A DNA stretch of 64,000 nt from Mesorhizobium sophorae (GCF_002270415.1 NZ_NNRI01000007.1:1488001-1552000); one strand, 5' to 3'. Shown: positions 19,370 through 29,693, numbered from the stretch's first letter. Numbers and translations: made by a program. The notes: generated by a model from the sequence alone, not told the origin.

Positions 19370-19415
19370 GCCTTTGAGCAGCGGACAGGTCCGCGGGTTA
19401 TTGGTCCAAAAGGAA

Positions 19416-19447
19416 AAGGCCGCCGCTTCTCTCGAAGCCGGCGGCCT
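19416..19447. terminator. Bidirectional rho-independent terminator
   Basis: AAGGCCGCCG and CGGCGGCCTT pair with a short GCTTCTCTCGAAGC inner part. On the minus strand the stem is followed by TTTTCCTTTT, which suits the small minus-strand gene at 19517-19588. On the plus strand the tail is less U-rich, but the stem lies 46 bases after the tadG-like stop. Confidence 0.8.
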
Positions 19448-19516
19448 TCCGTGTTTCCGTCCGTGGCGCGGCCAATGGTGGTAACCCGTGAGGTCACCTA
19501 CCGCGCATCTCGCGCC

Positions 19517-19588
19517 TTAACGGGAAGTCTGCTTCCCGAAAGTGCAATCCGCTGAGGCCACGTTCTGGAAAACGAAATCACTCGACAT
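19517..19588 (-). CDS. 23-residue small gene with full-length anti-SD complement
   Basis: The frame encodes MSSDFVFQNVASADCTFGKQ plus three residues, starting at ATG 19588. Just before it, at 19604-19590, lies GAAAGGAGGTGATCC, which is complementary to about 15 bases of the alphaproteobacterial 16S rRNA 3' end, with 7 bases between the GGAGG core and the ATG. A promoter-like CTTGCC-N17-CCATCA stands upstream and a strong terminator downstream, so the whole unit is a self-contained transcript of about 200 nt. No downstream gene exists on this strand, so it does not look like a leader peptide. It may be a small protein, or an RNA whose function is to bind ribosomes. I do not recognise a family with certainty. 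Confidence 0.6.
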   Translation of the reverse strand: MSSDFVFQNVASADCTFGKQTSR

Positions 19589-19625
19589 CGGATCACCTCC
19601 TTTCGATTTGTTGAACACACAGAGA

Positions 19626-19654
19626 TGATGGGGTCTGATTTGGCAAATGGCAAG
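19626..19654 (-). promoter_or_regulatory. Candidate promoter of the 23-residue gene
   Basis: On the minus strand CTTGCC (19654-19649) and CCATCA (19631-19626) are separated by 17 bases, close to the alphaproteobacterial CTTGAC-N17 pattern at the -35 box. The predicted transcript start is near 19618, giving a leader of about 30 bases that is mostly the ribosome-binding site. Confidence 0.4.
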
Positions 19655-19795
19655 GCGTCACCCTCAAAAAGCCGGGTGTGTGTCTTTCCGGACATGCTTG
19701 CCAGACGGGCTGGCCAGATGGGCTGACCAAACGGGGTGGCTTGCGATCCGAGGGCAAACGGACAACATTGGCGCTCTTGGCTTCGGGGAGGAAGC

Positions 19796-21058
19796 ATGGA
19801 CGCCACGGAAAGAGCTGCGCGCATCGTTCGCACGGTGATCGAGGCGCTGAAGCCGGGCTTTGCCGTCAGATTGTGGACCGGCGAGCGGATCGGTCCCGCC
19901 GACGGTCCGGTGTTGGCCATCAACGACCAGGACATCGTCTGGCAACTGGCGCGCCGGCCAAATTTTTCGACGCTGCTCGAGATGTGGATTTCCAAGACGA
20001 TCGACGTGGAGGACGGGTCGCTGTTCGATCTCTACGCCTTGCCCTCACAGGGCAAGCTGAGGTTGAAGGCGTTGCCGAAGCTGGCGATCCTGCGCGATCT
20101 GCCCGCCGTCCTGTTCTCGCGAAGGCAGATGACGCGCCGGGCCGATCTTGCCGGCCGCAACCCCTTCGTCAGCGGTTCGAACAAGCAGGCGATCGAGCAT
20201 CATTACGATATTTCGAACGGGTTCTACGGGCTCTTCCTCGATGAACGCATGGTCTACACCTGCGCCTATTTCACCGATTTCGCCAACGGCATCGACCAGG
20301 CGCAGCAAGACAAGCTCGACCATATCTGCCGTAAACTGAGGATGAAGCCCGGCGACCGGCTGCTCGACATCGGCTGCGGTTGGGGCGCGATGCTGATCCA
20401 TGCCGCCAAGCACTATGGCGCCATCGGCCATGGGGTCTCGTTGTCGGAGGAGCAGACCCGACTGGCGCGCGAGCGCATCCGCGCCGAGGGTCTCGATGAT
20501 CGGATCACCATCGACATAAAATCCTATACGGAACTGAGCGGCAGCTACGACAAGATCTCGTCGATCGGCATGTTCGAGGCCGTCGGCCTCGCCAACCACG
20601 GCACCTATTTCTCGACCATCCATCGCTTGCTCAAGCCAGGCGGCATCTATTTGCACCACGCCATCACCCGGCGCGGCAAGGGCAGCCCGAAGAAGACGCT
20701 GCGCAAGGGCGCCGAATATAAGGCGCTGATCAAATACATATTTCCCGGCGGTGAGGTCGACACCATAGGCATGACGCTCGGCAATCTCGAGGCGCATGGA
20801 TTTCTCGTCCACGACGTCGAAAACCTGCGCGAACACTATGCCCGCACCTGCAGGCTTTGGGCGGAACGTCTGCACGCAAGGTTCGATGAGGCGATCGCCG
20901 AGGTCGGCGAAGCCAAGGCCCGCCTGTGGCTGCTTTACCTGACAGGCTGTTCGATCACCTTCGAACGCGCCTCGGCGCAGATTTTCCAGACCGTCGTCAC
21001 CAAGCGTGCGCGGGGATCGAGCGGCTTGCCGCCGACGCGGGCGGATCTTTACCGGTGA
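19796..21058 (+). CDS. cfa: Cyclopropane-fatty-acyl-phospholipid synthase
   Basis: This 420-residue enzyme adds a methylene group from S-adenosylmethionine across the double bond of membrane phospholipid acyl chains. The N-terminal ~120 residues form the lipid-binding part. HYDISNGFYGLFLD and MVYTCAYF (about 140-162) are signatures of the family. The SAM-binding loop is DIGCGWG near 191-197, and GMFEAVGL follows near 260. Rhizobia usually have two such genes; this is one. GGGGAGGAAGC directly precedes ATG 19796. Its TGA abuts the stop codon of the convergent MOSC gene with no spacing. Confidence 0.93.
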   Translation: MDATERAARIVRTVIEALKPGFAVRLWTGERIGPADGPVLAINDQDIVWQLARRPNFSTLLEMWISKTIDVEDGSLFDLYALPSQGKLRLKALPKLAILRDLPAVLFSRRQMTRRADLAGRNPFVSGSNKQAIEHHYDISNGFYGLFLDERMVYTCAYFTDFANGIDQAQQDKLDHICRKLRMKPGDRLLDIGCGWGAMLIHAAKHYGAIGHGVSLSEEQTRLARERIRAEGLDDRITIDIKSYTELSGSYDKISSIGMFEAVGLANHGTYFSTIHRLLKPGGIYLHHAITRRGKGSPKKTLRKGAEYKALIKYIFPGGEVDTIGMTLGNLEAHGFLVHDVENLREHYARTCRLWAERLHARFDEAIAEVGEAKARLWLLYLTGCSITFERASAQIFQTVVTKRARGSSGLPPTRADLYR

Positions 21059-21807
21059 TCAGACGAATCGCATCGCCGCGCCGATTTCGACGCGGGCCGG
21101 TCGATCGATCGTGCAGTAGACGCCGAGATTGTGCGCGTTGTGGCGGACCAGATTGCGCAGGATGGCCGGGTCGTGGTCGAAATCATCCTGGGCAATGATG
21201 GTGAAGCCGCAGCGGCGGCACGGCTCGGAGATGGTCAAGTGCAGATCGCCGATCGCCAGCTTGCGGCCGATCCATTCCGTCTCCGGGAACGATCCTTCGA
21301 CCGGCGCCATGTCGACGACGATGTTGGGGCGGAAGCGTCGCGGATCGGGCACGCCTTCGGGGTGCAATGCCTTCAGCCGTGCCAGCGAAGCCGTGGTCAA
21401 AAGGTGGATCGGGGCCTTGCGGTAACGCTCGGCGGTCAGCGGTCCGGAATAGCCAGGCGCCGCGCGTTCCCTCCGAAACGGCCGGATCGAGGCCGCGAAG
21501 CCAAGATAGGCGGAAACGGCGCGATCGCTTTCGGCTCCTGGCGCCGCCAGCCAGTCGCCGTCGGGAATGGCAACCTCCAGTTCACGGGTTAGCGACAACC
21601 GGGTCCTGATGCGCGGCACCTTGTGCCATTTCCCATCGCGGTCGGGTCGCGCGATTTCGTTGTCGGTGGCATCGACGAGACCGAACATGCGGTCGCCGTC
21701 GATGCTTTCCTGATCCACCGTAATCGCGTCCAGGCGCTCGCCGGCGAGCGAACTCGCCGGGTAGCGCCAAAGCTCGATGACCGAACCCACCGCGACTGTC
21801 GATTGCA

Positions 21808-21808
<1 letters not shown>
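21059..21808 (-). CDS. MOSC domain protein (YcbX/mARC-like)
   Basis: This 249-residue protein has a MOSC N-terminal barrel (VIELWRYPASSLAGERLD) followed by a MOSC domain with a SEPCRRCGF segment near residue 200, whose first cysteine is the likely molybdenum-cofactor ligand. E. coli YcbX and mitochondrial mARC use this fold to reduce N-hydroxylated compounds. A separate ferredoxin domain is not present. The start ATG at 21808 overlaps the acs stop codon by one base, so translation is probably coupled, although the functional link to acetate activation is not obvious. Confidence 0.87.
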
Positions 21809-23763
<1,955 letters not shown>

Positions 23764-23787
23764 TCTTCACTTTCCTCCCGAACCAAT

Positions 23788-23810
23788 CCGCCGGCTTGAA
23801 ACGCCGGCGG
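23788..23810 (-). promoter_or_regulatory. GC hairpin in the acs leader
   Basis: CCGCCGGC and GCCGGCGG pair perfectly around a 7-base loop, about 8 bases upstream of the acs Shine-Dalgarno sequence. It could restrain ribosome access or act as a repressor site. The rest of the 317-base acs-usg gap (23764-24080) shows nothing I can name. Confidence 0.35.
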
Positions 23811-24080
23811 GATCGCGGCGACGCGGCCGCGAATTCGGCGGCATTATTACCAGTTCCTCCGTTACGGCAATATTAGACATTGGGTTTGCGCGGCGGGATG
23901 CCGCAGACAGACTTGCGCCGACTGTCAGCACTCAGGCGATGCCGCTGCTAACTGCATGTTTTCGCGCGGAAAACCCGTTCTTGATCAGGAAAAATCAATA
24001 GACAGTTAAGCAACGGCGCGCACAATCCAGCGTTGGGAGGAACGGAGACTCAACCAAGGGACCGTCCAAGGGGGACTGCA

Positions 24081-24353
24081 ATGCAAGACCATTCCGAAAT
24101 GGACCTGATGCTTAGGGGATATGGCCTGACCACGGCCAAGATTCTTTACCATTTTCCCGATCATCCGCATCTGCTGCAGAGCTACATCTGGCAGGACTAC
24201 GACATCGCTCCGAAGTTTCCGGTGCTGATCCGCTTCATCGAATTCTGGAAGACGAGGCTCGACGGCCCCCTGCATTCGGTTGTCTACACGCATCAGAAGC
24301 TGATCGCGCCGAACGAATGGCGCAAAGTCGACGGCGAGTTCGTGCTGCATTAG
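24081..24353 (+). CDS. Usg family protein
   Basis: This 90-residue protein (LRGYGLTTAKILYHFPDHP...LQSYIWQDYDIAP...) matches the Usg family, which is conserved in Rhizobiales and has unknown function. The body is rich in aromatic residues, with no signal peptide or membrane span. AAGGGGGA lies before ATG 24081. The last codon TAG begins the long palindrome that follows; the two share one base. Confidence 0.85.
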   Translation: MQDHSEMDLMLRGYGLTTAKILYHFPDHPHLLQSYIWQDYDIAPKFPVLIRFIEFWKTRLDGPLHSVVYTHQKLIAPNEWRKVDGEFVLH

Positions 24354-24494
24354 GGTGTGCCGATATTCAGGTGAGGCCGGCCTGCGAATGGCGGTTTCCT
24401 GCGCTTCCGGTGCTCACGTACTTTAAGTACGCTCCGCTTCGGTTCTCGGAAGCCACCATTCTCGACTCGGCCTGACCTGAATCTCGACACACCC
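24353..24494. repeat. 142-bp imperfect palindrome
   Basis: The outer arms GGGTGTG..CGA..ATTCAGGT..AGGCC and their complements at 24460-24494 pair along most of the length. The centre holds the perfect palindrome CGTACTTTAAGTACG-like core at about 24417-24432. It is a large hairpin element of the rhizobial type, located between the usg stop and the aldo/keto reductase stop, and it can terminate both convergent genes. Confidence 0.8.
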
Positions 24495-24514
24495 CGATCC
24501 CGAACGGTTATGTG

Positions 24515-25549
24515 TTAAACCGCCGGCGGGTTCAGCCGGGCGAAACCTTCCTGGCGGCGATAGGGGAAATATGGGTAGGGCGCGGTGACTTCGCTGGCCG
24601 CGTCGAGTTTCCCGATCTGCTCCGGCGTCAAGGTCCAGCCGATGGCGCCGAGATTTTGGCGCAGCTGTTCTTCGTTGCGGGCGCCGATGATGACCGAGGA
24701 CACGGTCGGGCGCTGCAGCAGCCAGTTGATGGCGATCTGCGGCACCGTCCTGCCGGTTTCTTCGGCCACCGCGTCAAGGGCATCCATGACCCGGTAGAGA
24801 TGCTCGTCCTCGACCGGTGGGCCGAAGCTGGCGGTGTCGTGCAGCCGGCTCTTTTCCGGCAGTTTTGCTCCCCGGCGGATCTTGCCGGTCAGGCGGCCCC
24901 AGCCGAGCGGGCTCCACACCAGCGCGCCGACGCCCTGGTCGAGGCCGAGCGGCATCAGCTCCCACTCATAGTCGCGGCCGACCAGCGAGTAGTAGACCTG
25001 GTGCGCGACATAGCGCGGATAGCCGTGCCTGTCGGCTTGCGCCAGCGACTTCATCACTTGCCAGCCGGAGAAATTGGAGACGCCGACATAGCGAAGCTTG
25101 CCGGAGCGCACCAGCTCGTCCAGAGTCGACAGCACCTCCTCGATCGGCGTGCCGGCATCGAAGGCATGCAGCTGCAGCAGGTCGATGTAATCGGTGCCGA
25201 GCCGCCGCAGCGCGTCGTCCACGGATTTGATCAGCCGCGAACGCGACGAGCCGTAGTCGGCCGGGCCGTCGCCCATCGGCAGCGAGGTCTTGGTCGAGAT
25301 CAGCACGGCATCGCGGCGGCCCTTTATCGCCTCACCAAGCACTTCTTCCGACGCGCCGTTCGAGTAGACGTCAGCGGTGTCGAACAGATTGACGCCGGCT
25401 TCGAGGCAGATGTCGACCAGCCGCCGCGCTTCCCTGGCGTCGCTGTTGCCCCAGGCGCCGAACAGCGGGCCGGAGCCGCCAAAGGTTCCCGCGCCAAATG
25501 AGAGTGCGGGCACTTTCAAGCCCGATGCACCGAGACGTCGATAGTTCAT
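24515..25549 (-). CDS. Aldo/keto reductase (YajO/Tas-like)
   Basis: This 344-residue enzyme of the aldo/keto reductase TIM barrel reduces carbonyls with NADPH. The FDTADVYS element holds the catalytic Asp and Tyr (about residues 56-63), STKTSLP the Lys (near 85), and LLQLHAFD the His (near 128). The C-terminal 'VIIGARNEEQL' is the cofactor-binding segment. Usual length. The substrate is unknown. It lies downstream of an MFS gene on the same strand with a gap of 58 bases, probably in one transcript. Confidence 0.92.
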   Translation of the reverse strand: MNYRRLGASGLKVPALSFGAGTFGGSGPLFGAWGNSDAREARRLVDICLEAGVNLFDTADVYSNGASEEVLGEAIKGRRDAVLISTKTSLPMGDGPADYGSSRSRLIKSVDDALRRLGTDYIDLLQLHAFDAGTPIEEVLSTLDELVRSGKLRYVGVSNFSGWQVMKSLAQADRHGYPRYVAHQVYYSLVGRDYEWELMPLGLDQGVGALVWSPLGWGRLTGKIRRGAKLPEKSRLHDTASFGPPVEDEHLYRVMDALDAVAEETGRTVPQIAINWLLQRPTVSSVIIGARNEEQLRQNLGAIGWTLTPEQIGKLDAASEVTAPYPYFPYRRQEGFARLNPPAV

Positions 25550-25607
25550 TTTCGTGGCTCCTGGTGGTTTGGAAAGGGATGTCGAAGGCGATCCGGTTTT
25601 GCCGGCG

Positions 25608-26789
25608 TTACGAGCGGACCGAGACAGGCTCGCCGATCGTAGGGCTGCGATCGAGACGCAGTGCCAGACCCGCCACGGCGAGTGCGGTGAGCGGCAGCAG
25701 GGCGGCGATCCAGGTGAGCGAACCCAAGCCGAGGCCCTGGGCGATCACCGCGCCGCCAAGCCAGGCGCCGGCGGCGTTGCCGAGATTGAAGGCGGCGATG
25801 TTGAAGGACGAAGCAAGGCTTTGGCCCGCACCTTGCGCCTTTTCCAGCACCCACATCTGCAGCGGCGCCACGGTGCCGAAAGCGGCGGCACCCAGCAGGC
25901 CGACATAGATCACGGCCATTACCTGGCTGTGGATGGCGAAGGTCATGGTTGCGAGCACCAGGGCCAGCACCACGAGGCTGCCCAGCACGGCCGGCACCAG
26001 CCAGCGATCGGCGATCTTGCCGCCGGCGAGATTGCCGGCGATGAGACCGCCACCGAAGACGAGCAGGATCGGCGACACGGCGGCTTCGCCAAAACCGCTG
26101 ATCTGCGTCAGCAACGGGGCGATGTAGGTGAAGACGGCGAAGACGCCGGCATAGCCGAGCACGGTGGTGGCGAGGCCGAGCAGCACGGGCGTGCGGCGCA
26201 GTACGGCGAGATCGGCGCGCAGGTCGCTCTTCTCGGGCGCCGTCTGGCTGCGTGGCACCAGAGCCAAGATGACGGCGAAGGCCGCCAGGCCAACCACGGT
26301 TACCGCCCAGAAGGTCGCCCGCCAGCCAAAGGCCTGGCCGAGCCAGGTGCCGAAGGGCACGCCGAGGATGTTGGCGATGGTCAGGCCGGTGAACATCAGT
26401 GCGATCGCCGAGGCCTTCTTGTTGGGCGCGACCAGCCCGGTGGCGACCACCGAACCGACACCGAAGAAGGTGCCATGGGCAAAAGCGGTGATGACGCGGG
26501 CGCCCATCAGCGTCCAATAGTCGGGCGCTAGCGCACAGGCGAGATTGCCAAGCGTGAAGATCGCCATCAGCGCCAGAAGCACGGTCTTGCGCGGCCAGTT
26601 GCCGGTGGCGATGGTCAGCAGGGGCGCGCCGATGACGACGCCGAGCGCATAGCCCGAAATGAGCTGGCCGGCGGCTGAGATCGAGACGCCGAGATCCTTG
26701 CTGACGTCGAGCAGCAGGCCCATGATGACGAATTCGGTGACGCCAATGCCGAAGGCGCCGGCGGCGAGGGCGTAAAGAGCAAGAGGCAT
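25608..26789 (-). CDS. MFS drug/sugar efflux transporter, AraJ-like
   Basis: This 393-residue permease has twelve predicted helices. It opens with LYALAAGAFGIGVTEFVIMG, the hallmark of the AraJ/YdhP/PbuE-type DHA1 family, and continues with GALLTIATGNWPRKTVLL-like motif A sequence (near residues 55-75). Such proteins export arabinosides, purine nucleosides or drugs; this substrate is unknown. The ATG at 26789 is preferred over upstream in-frame ATGs because the first helix starts there. It is divergent from a lysR gene, which is its likely regulator, and precedes an aldo/keto reductase. Confidence 0.9.
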   Translation of the reverse strand: MPLALYALAAGAFGIGVTEFVIMGLLLDVSKDLGVSISAAGQLISGYALGVVIGAPLLTIATGNWPRKTVLLALMAIFTLGNLACALAPDYWTLMGARVITAFAHGTFFGVGSVVATGLVAPNKKASAIALMFTGLTIANILGVPFGTWLGQAFGWRATFWAVTVVGLAAFAVILALVPRSQTAPEKSDLRADLAVLRRTPVLLGLATTVLGYAGVFAVFTYIAPLLTQISGFGEAAVSPILLVFGGGLIAGNLAGGKIADRWLVPAVLGSLVVLALVLATMTFAIHSQVMAVIYVGLLGAAAFGTVAPLQMWVLEKAQGAGQSLASSFNIAAFNLGNAAGAWLGGAVIAQGLGLGSLTWIAALLPLTALAVAGLALRLDRSPTIGEPVSVRS

Positions 26790-26870
26790 GGCGATTTCCA
26801 CTTCGATGAGGAAGAGCGCCGTCCCGCGCCCCGACCCGAAAGATTGTGTCGCCATGCATTGTGAACCAGA

Positions 26871-26908
26871 CTTGCGCCGGGCACATTTTCTGTGAAATAG
26901 ATTCACAG
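26871..26908 (+). promoter_or_regulatory. lysR promoter with overlapping dyad operator
   Basis: CTTGCG at 26871-26876 and GAAATA at 26894-26899 are 17 bases apart and resemble an alphaproteobacterial promoter. A dyad, CTGTGAA-N5-TTCACAG, spans 26890-26908 and covers both the -10 box and the base directly before the ATG. With no Shine-Dalgarno sequence the mRNA would be leaderless or nearly so. This arrangement suits autorepression by the LysR protein. Confidence 0.5.
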
Positions 26909-27817
26909 ATGGCCAGGCCCGACATCAATCGCTCCGGCGAGATCGAAGTGTTCGTGCGCGTCGTCGAGGAAGGTAGTTTCTCTTCCGCGGCACGCGCGTT
27001 GCGCATGACGCCGTCGGCGGTCAGCAAGCTGATCGCGCGGCTGGAGGCTCGGCTTGGCGCGCGGCTGGTCAGCCGTTCGACGCGAAAACTGCAACTGACA
27101 CCGGAAGGCACCGCGTTCTACGACAGCGGTCAGCGCATCCTGGCCGACATGTCGGCGGCCGAGCAGGAAGCCGCGGCAGGGGCGGCGCCACGCGGACGGC
27201 TGCGCGTCAACTCCTACGTTCCCTTCGGGGTGCATCGGCTGATCCCGCTCCTGCCACGCTTCCTTGAACGTTACCCCGAGATTTCGGTCGATCTGATGCT
27301 GACCGACAGTGTCATCGACCTGATGGCGGAACGCGCCGATGTCGCCATCCGCGCCGGGCCGCTCGGCGAATCACGGCTGGTGGCGCGCAAGCTCGGGCAA
27401 AGCCCGGTGGCGGTCGTTGCAGCATCTTCCTACCTCCAGACGCATGGCACGCCTCTAACACCGGCCGATCTCGACAGGCACAACCGCATGGGCTTCGGTT
27501 TCGTGCGGCATGTCGATGGCTGGCCGTTTCGTGACGCGGCTGGCAATCCCATCATGGTTTCGATCACCGGCAACACGCTGGTCAGCGACGGCGAGGCAAT
27601 GCGGCTGATGGCGCTGGCGGGCGCGGGCATTGCCCGGCTGGCGCGCTGGCACGTGGCAGCCGATATCGGGGCCGGCCGGCTGGTGCGGTTGCTCGAGGAT
27701 TTCAATCCGGGCGACGAGGAGGTCACCCACGCCGTCTATGTCGGCCACGGCCGGCATCTGCCGGCGCGGGTGCGCGCCTTTCTCGATTTTCTTGGCGAGA
27801 GCGTGCGGCTGACCTGA
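26909..27817 (+). CDS. LysR-family transcriptional regulator
   Basis: This 302-residue regulator has an N-terminal winged helix-turn-helix at about residues 10-65 (EVFVRVVEEGSFSSAARAL..., MTPSAVSKLIARLEARLG) and a substrate-binding-type effector domain from about residue 95. It sits divergently from an MFS transporter and an aldo/keto reductase, and is convergent with another aldo/keto reductase, so any of these could be its targets. The start at ATG 26909 follows the conserved start of the HTH and lies just after the dyad. A further start upstream at 26846 is in frame but would run through the dyad. Confidence 0.92.
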   Translation: MARPDINRSGEIEVFVRVVEEGSFSSAARALRMTPSAVSKLIARLEARLGARLVSRSTRKLQLTPEGTAFYDSGQRILADMSAAEQEAAAGAAPRGRLRVNSYVPFGVHRLIPLLPRFLERYPEISVDLMLTDSVIDLMAERADVAIRAGPLGESRLVARKLGQSPVAVVAASSYLQTHGTPLTPADLDRHNRMGFGFVRHVDGWPFRDAAGNPIMVSITGNTLVSDGEAMRLMALAGAGIARLARWHVAADIGAGRLVRLLEDFNPGDEEVTHAVYVGHGRHLPARVRAFLDFLGESVRLT

Positions 27818-27829
27818 GGCGAGGCGGCT

Positions 27830-27853
27830 CTCGGGAGCCCATGGGCTCCCGAG
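27830..27853. terminator. Perfect 24-bp palindrome between convergent genes
   Basis: CTCGGGAGCCCA and its exact complement meet without a loop. The palindrome lies 12 bases after the lysR stop and 20 bases from the stop of the next aldo/keto reductase. It has no U-tract, so it may be a weak terminator or a protein site. Confidence 0.5.
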
Positions 27854-27872
27854 ATGTCTGCGCTGGTGGCGG

Positions 27873-28922
27873 CTAGGCTTTCGGCGTGAACGGCGCCGGG
27901 CGGCGGCCGGCTGCCTGGCGCTCCACCATCCAGCCAGGATATTCGGCCGGCAGGGCGCTGACCTCATCGAGGCGGACAAGATCGTCGGCGTCGAGCTTCA
28001 ACTGGGTGGCGGCAAGGTTCTGTTCGAGCTGCTCCATGCGGCTGGCGCCGATGATGACGCTCATCACGAAGGGCTTGGCCAGGACATAGCCGAGCGCCAC
28101 AGTGGCAACGTTCACATCGTGCTTTTTGGCGATCTCGCGCATGACGGCGACGGCCGCCCAGGCGCGCTCCTCGTTGACCGGCGGAAAGTTGAGGGAGGCA
28201 CGACGGCCCTCGCCATTGCCGGGCGCGCCTGGGCCGTATTTGCCGGACAGCAAGCCTCCGGCCATCGGCGACCATACCATCAGGCCAAGCTTTTCCTCAT
28301 TGATGAGCGGCACGATTTCGCGCTCGAGATCGCGTCCGGCGATCGAATAATAGGACTGGATGGTCTCGAAACGGGCAAAGCCCTTGCGGTCGGCGATGCC
28401 GAGCGCCTTGGCGATGCGCCAGGCCTGCCAGTTGGAAACGCCGACATAGCGGACCTTGCCGCGGGCAACCAGATCGTCGAGCGCCCGCAGCGTCTCGTCG
28501 ATCGGCGTCACCATGTCGGTGCCGTGCAACTGATAGAGGTCGATATGGTCGAGTTGAAGCCGCTCGAGGCTGGCATCGACCGAATCCATGATGTGGCCGC
28601 GTGACGAGCCACGCTGGTTAGGACCGTCACCCATGGCGCCATGCACCTTGGTGGCGATGACCACTTTCTGCCTGTCGACGCCGAGATCCCTCAGCGACTG
28701 GCCGAGCAGCCGCTCGGACTCGCCAAACGAGTAGACGTCGGCCGTATCGAAGAAATTGACGCCGGCGGCGAGCGAGCGCGCAACGATCTCGTTGACGCCC
28801 TTCTGGTCGAGGCTGGCGATCAGGCCCCATTGGGCGTTTTCGCCGGCGGCGCCGAAGGTCATGGTGCCGAGGCAAAGTTCGGAGACGAACATCCCCGTAT
28901 TTCCAAGCTGGTTGTAACGCAT
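27873..28922 (-). CDS. Aldo/keto reductase (YakC/AKR-like)
   Basis: This 349-residue NADPH-dependent carbonyl reductase is a paralogue of the gene at 24515. It shows FFDTADVYSFGESE (catalytic Asp and Tyr near 57-62), IATKVHG (Lys near 90), LYQLHGTD (His near 132) and VIIGASRMEQL near the C-terminus. I start at ATG 28922, where the conserved 'MRYNQLGNTG' begins. It is monocistronic, and convergent with the lysR gene. The substrate is unknown. Confidence 0.92.
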   Translation of the reverse strand: MRYNQLGNTGMFVSELCLGTMTFGAAGENAQWGLIASLDQKGVNEIVARSLAAGVNFFDTADVYSFGESERLLGQSLRDLGVDRQKVVIATKVHGAMGDGPNQRGSSRGHIMDSVDASLERLQLDHIDLYQLHGTDMVTPIDETLRALDDLVARGKVRYVGVSNWQAWRIAKALGIADRKGFARFETIQSYYSIAGRDLEREIVPLINEEKLGLMVWSPMAGGLLSGKYGPGAPGNGEGRRASLNFPPVNEERAWAAVAVMREIAKKHDVNVATVALGYVLAKPFVMSVIIGASRMEQLEQNLAATQLKLDADDLVRLDEVSALPAEYPGWMVERQAAGRRPAPFTPKA

Positions 28923-29030
28923 AGTGGAGGCTCCAGGAGAATGGTGATGACACCAAGCAAATAGGAACGATACGTTTCGTTTCCAGTCTTGGCACAACGA
29001 GGCTGCCAGATTGGCCCAAAGTCCGCGGTG

Positions 29031-29693
29031 TCAGCGGCTGCCGAAGATCGCCGATCCGACCCGGACGCTGGTGGCGCCGAAGGCGACCGCCGTCTCGTAG
29101 TCGCCGGACATGCCCATCGACAGTTTGGCGACGCAGGCCTCATGCGCTAGCTTCTCCAGCAAGGCGAAGTGAGGACCTGGGTTCTCGTCGGCCGGCGGAA
29201 TGCACATCAGGCCTTCGATGGCGAGGCCGTGGACACCACGGCAGCGGGTGACGAAGGCGACCGCATCGCGCGGTTCGATGCCGGCCTTCTGCGGCTCGGA
29301 GCCGGTGTTGACCTGGACATAGAGCTTCGGCGCGCGGCCCTGCCTGGCGATCTCCCTGGCGAGTTCGACGGCGATCTTGTCGCGATCGACCGTCTCGATG
29401 ACATCGAACAGCGCCACCGCCTCCTTTGCCTTGTTCGACTGCAGCGGACCGATCAGATGCAGCTCGATGTCGGCAAAAGTCTCCTTCAGCGCCGGCCATT
29501 TGCCTTGCGCCTCCTGCACGCGGTTTTCGCCGAAGACGCGCTGGCCGGCCTCGATGACCGGGCTTATGTCAGCGGCGTCAAACGTCTTGGAAACCGCGAC
29601 CAGCGTTACCGCGCCAGGATCGCGGCCGGCTTCGCGCTCGGCGGCGGCGATCTTGGCCTTGACCACGAAAAACTGCTGAACGGCGTCACCCAT
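29031..29693 (-). CDS. yggS: YggS-type pyridoxal-phosphate homeostasis protein
   Basis: This 220-residue single-domain TIM-barrel protein binds pyridoxal 5'-phosphate and keeps cellular PLP and amino-acid pools in balance; it has no known enzymatic reaction. The PLP lysine is in LVAVSKTF near residue 35, and conserved segments FGENRVQEA, HLIGPLQSNK, VNTGSEPQKAG, GLMCIPP and MGMSGDYETAV follow in order. The ATG at 29693 is preferred because it begins the family's usual start. It is divergent from leuS. Confidence 0.94.
   Translation of the reverse strand: MGDAVQQFFVVKAKIAAAEREAGRDPGAVTLVAVSKTFDAADISPVIEAGQRVFGENRVQEAQGKWPALKETFADIELHLIGPLQSNKAKEAVALFDVIETVDRDKIAVELAREIARQGRAPKLYVQVNTGSEPQKAGIEPRDAVAFVTRCRGVHGLAIEGLMCIPPADENPGPHFALLEKLAHEACVAKLSMGMSGDYETAVAFGATSVRVGSAIFGSR

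Noticed and set aside
19590..19604. The string GGATCACCTCCTTTC as a 16S rRNA 3' end remnant
   Set aside because: Only these 15 bases match; the flanks do not resemble 16S rRNA. On the minus strand it makes sense as a ribosome-binding site.
19498..19995. A 165-codon minus-strand frame across the cfa start
   Set aside because: It overlaps the strong cfa start region, lacks an SD, and its composition is shadow-like.
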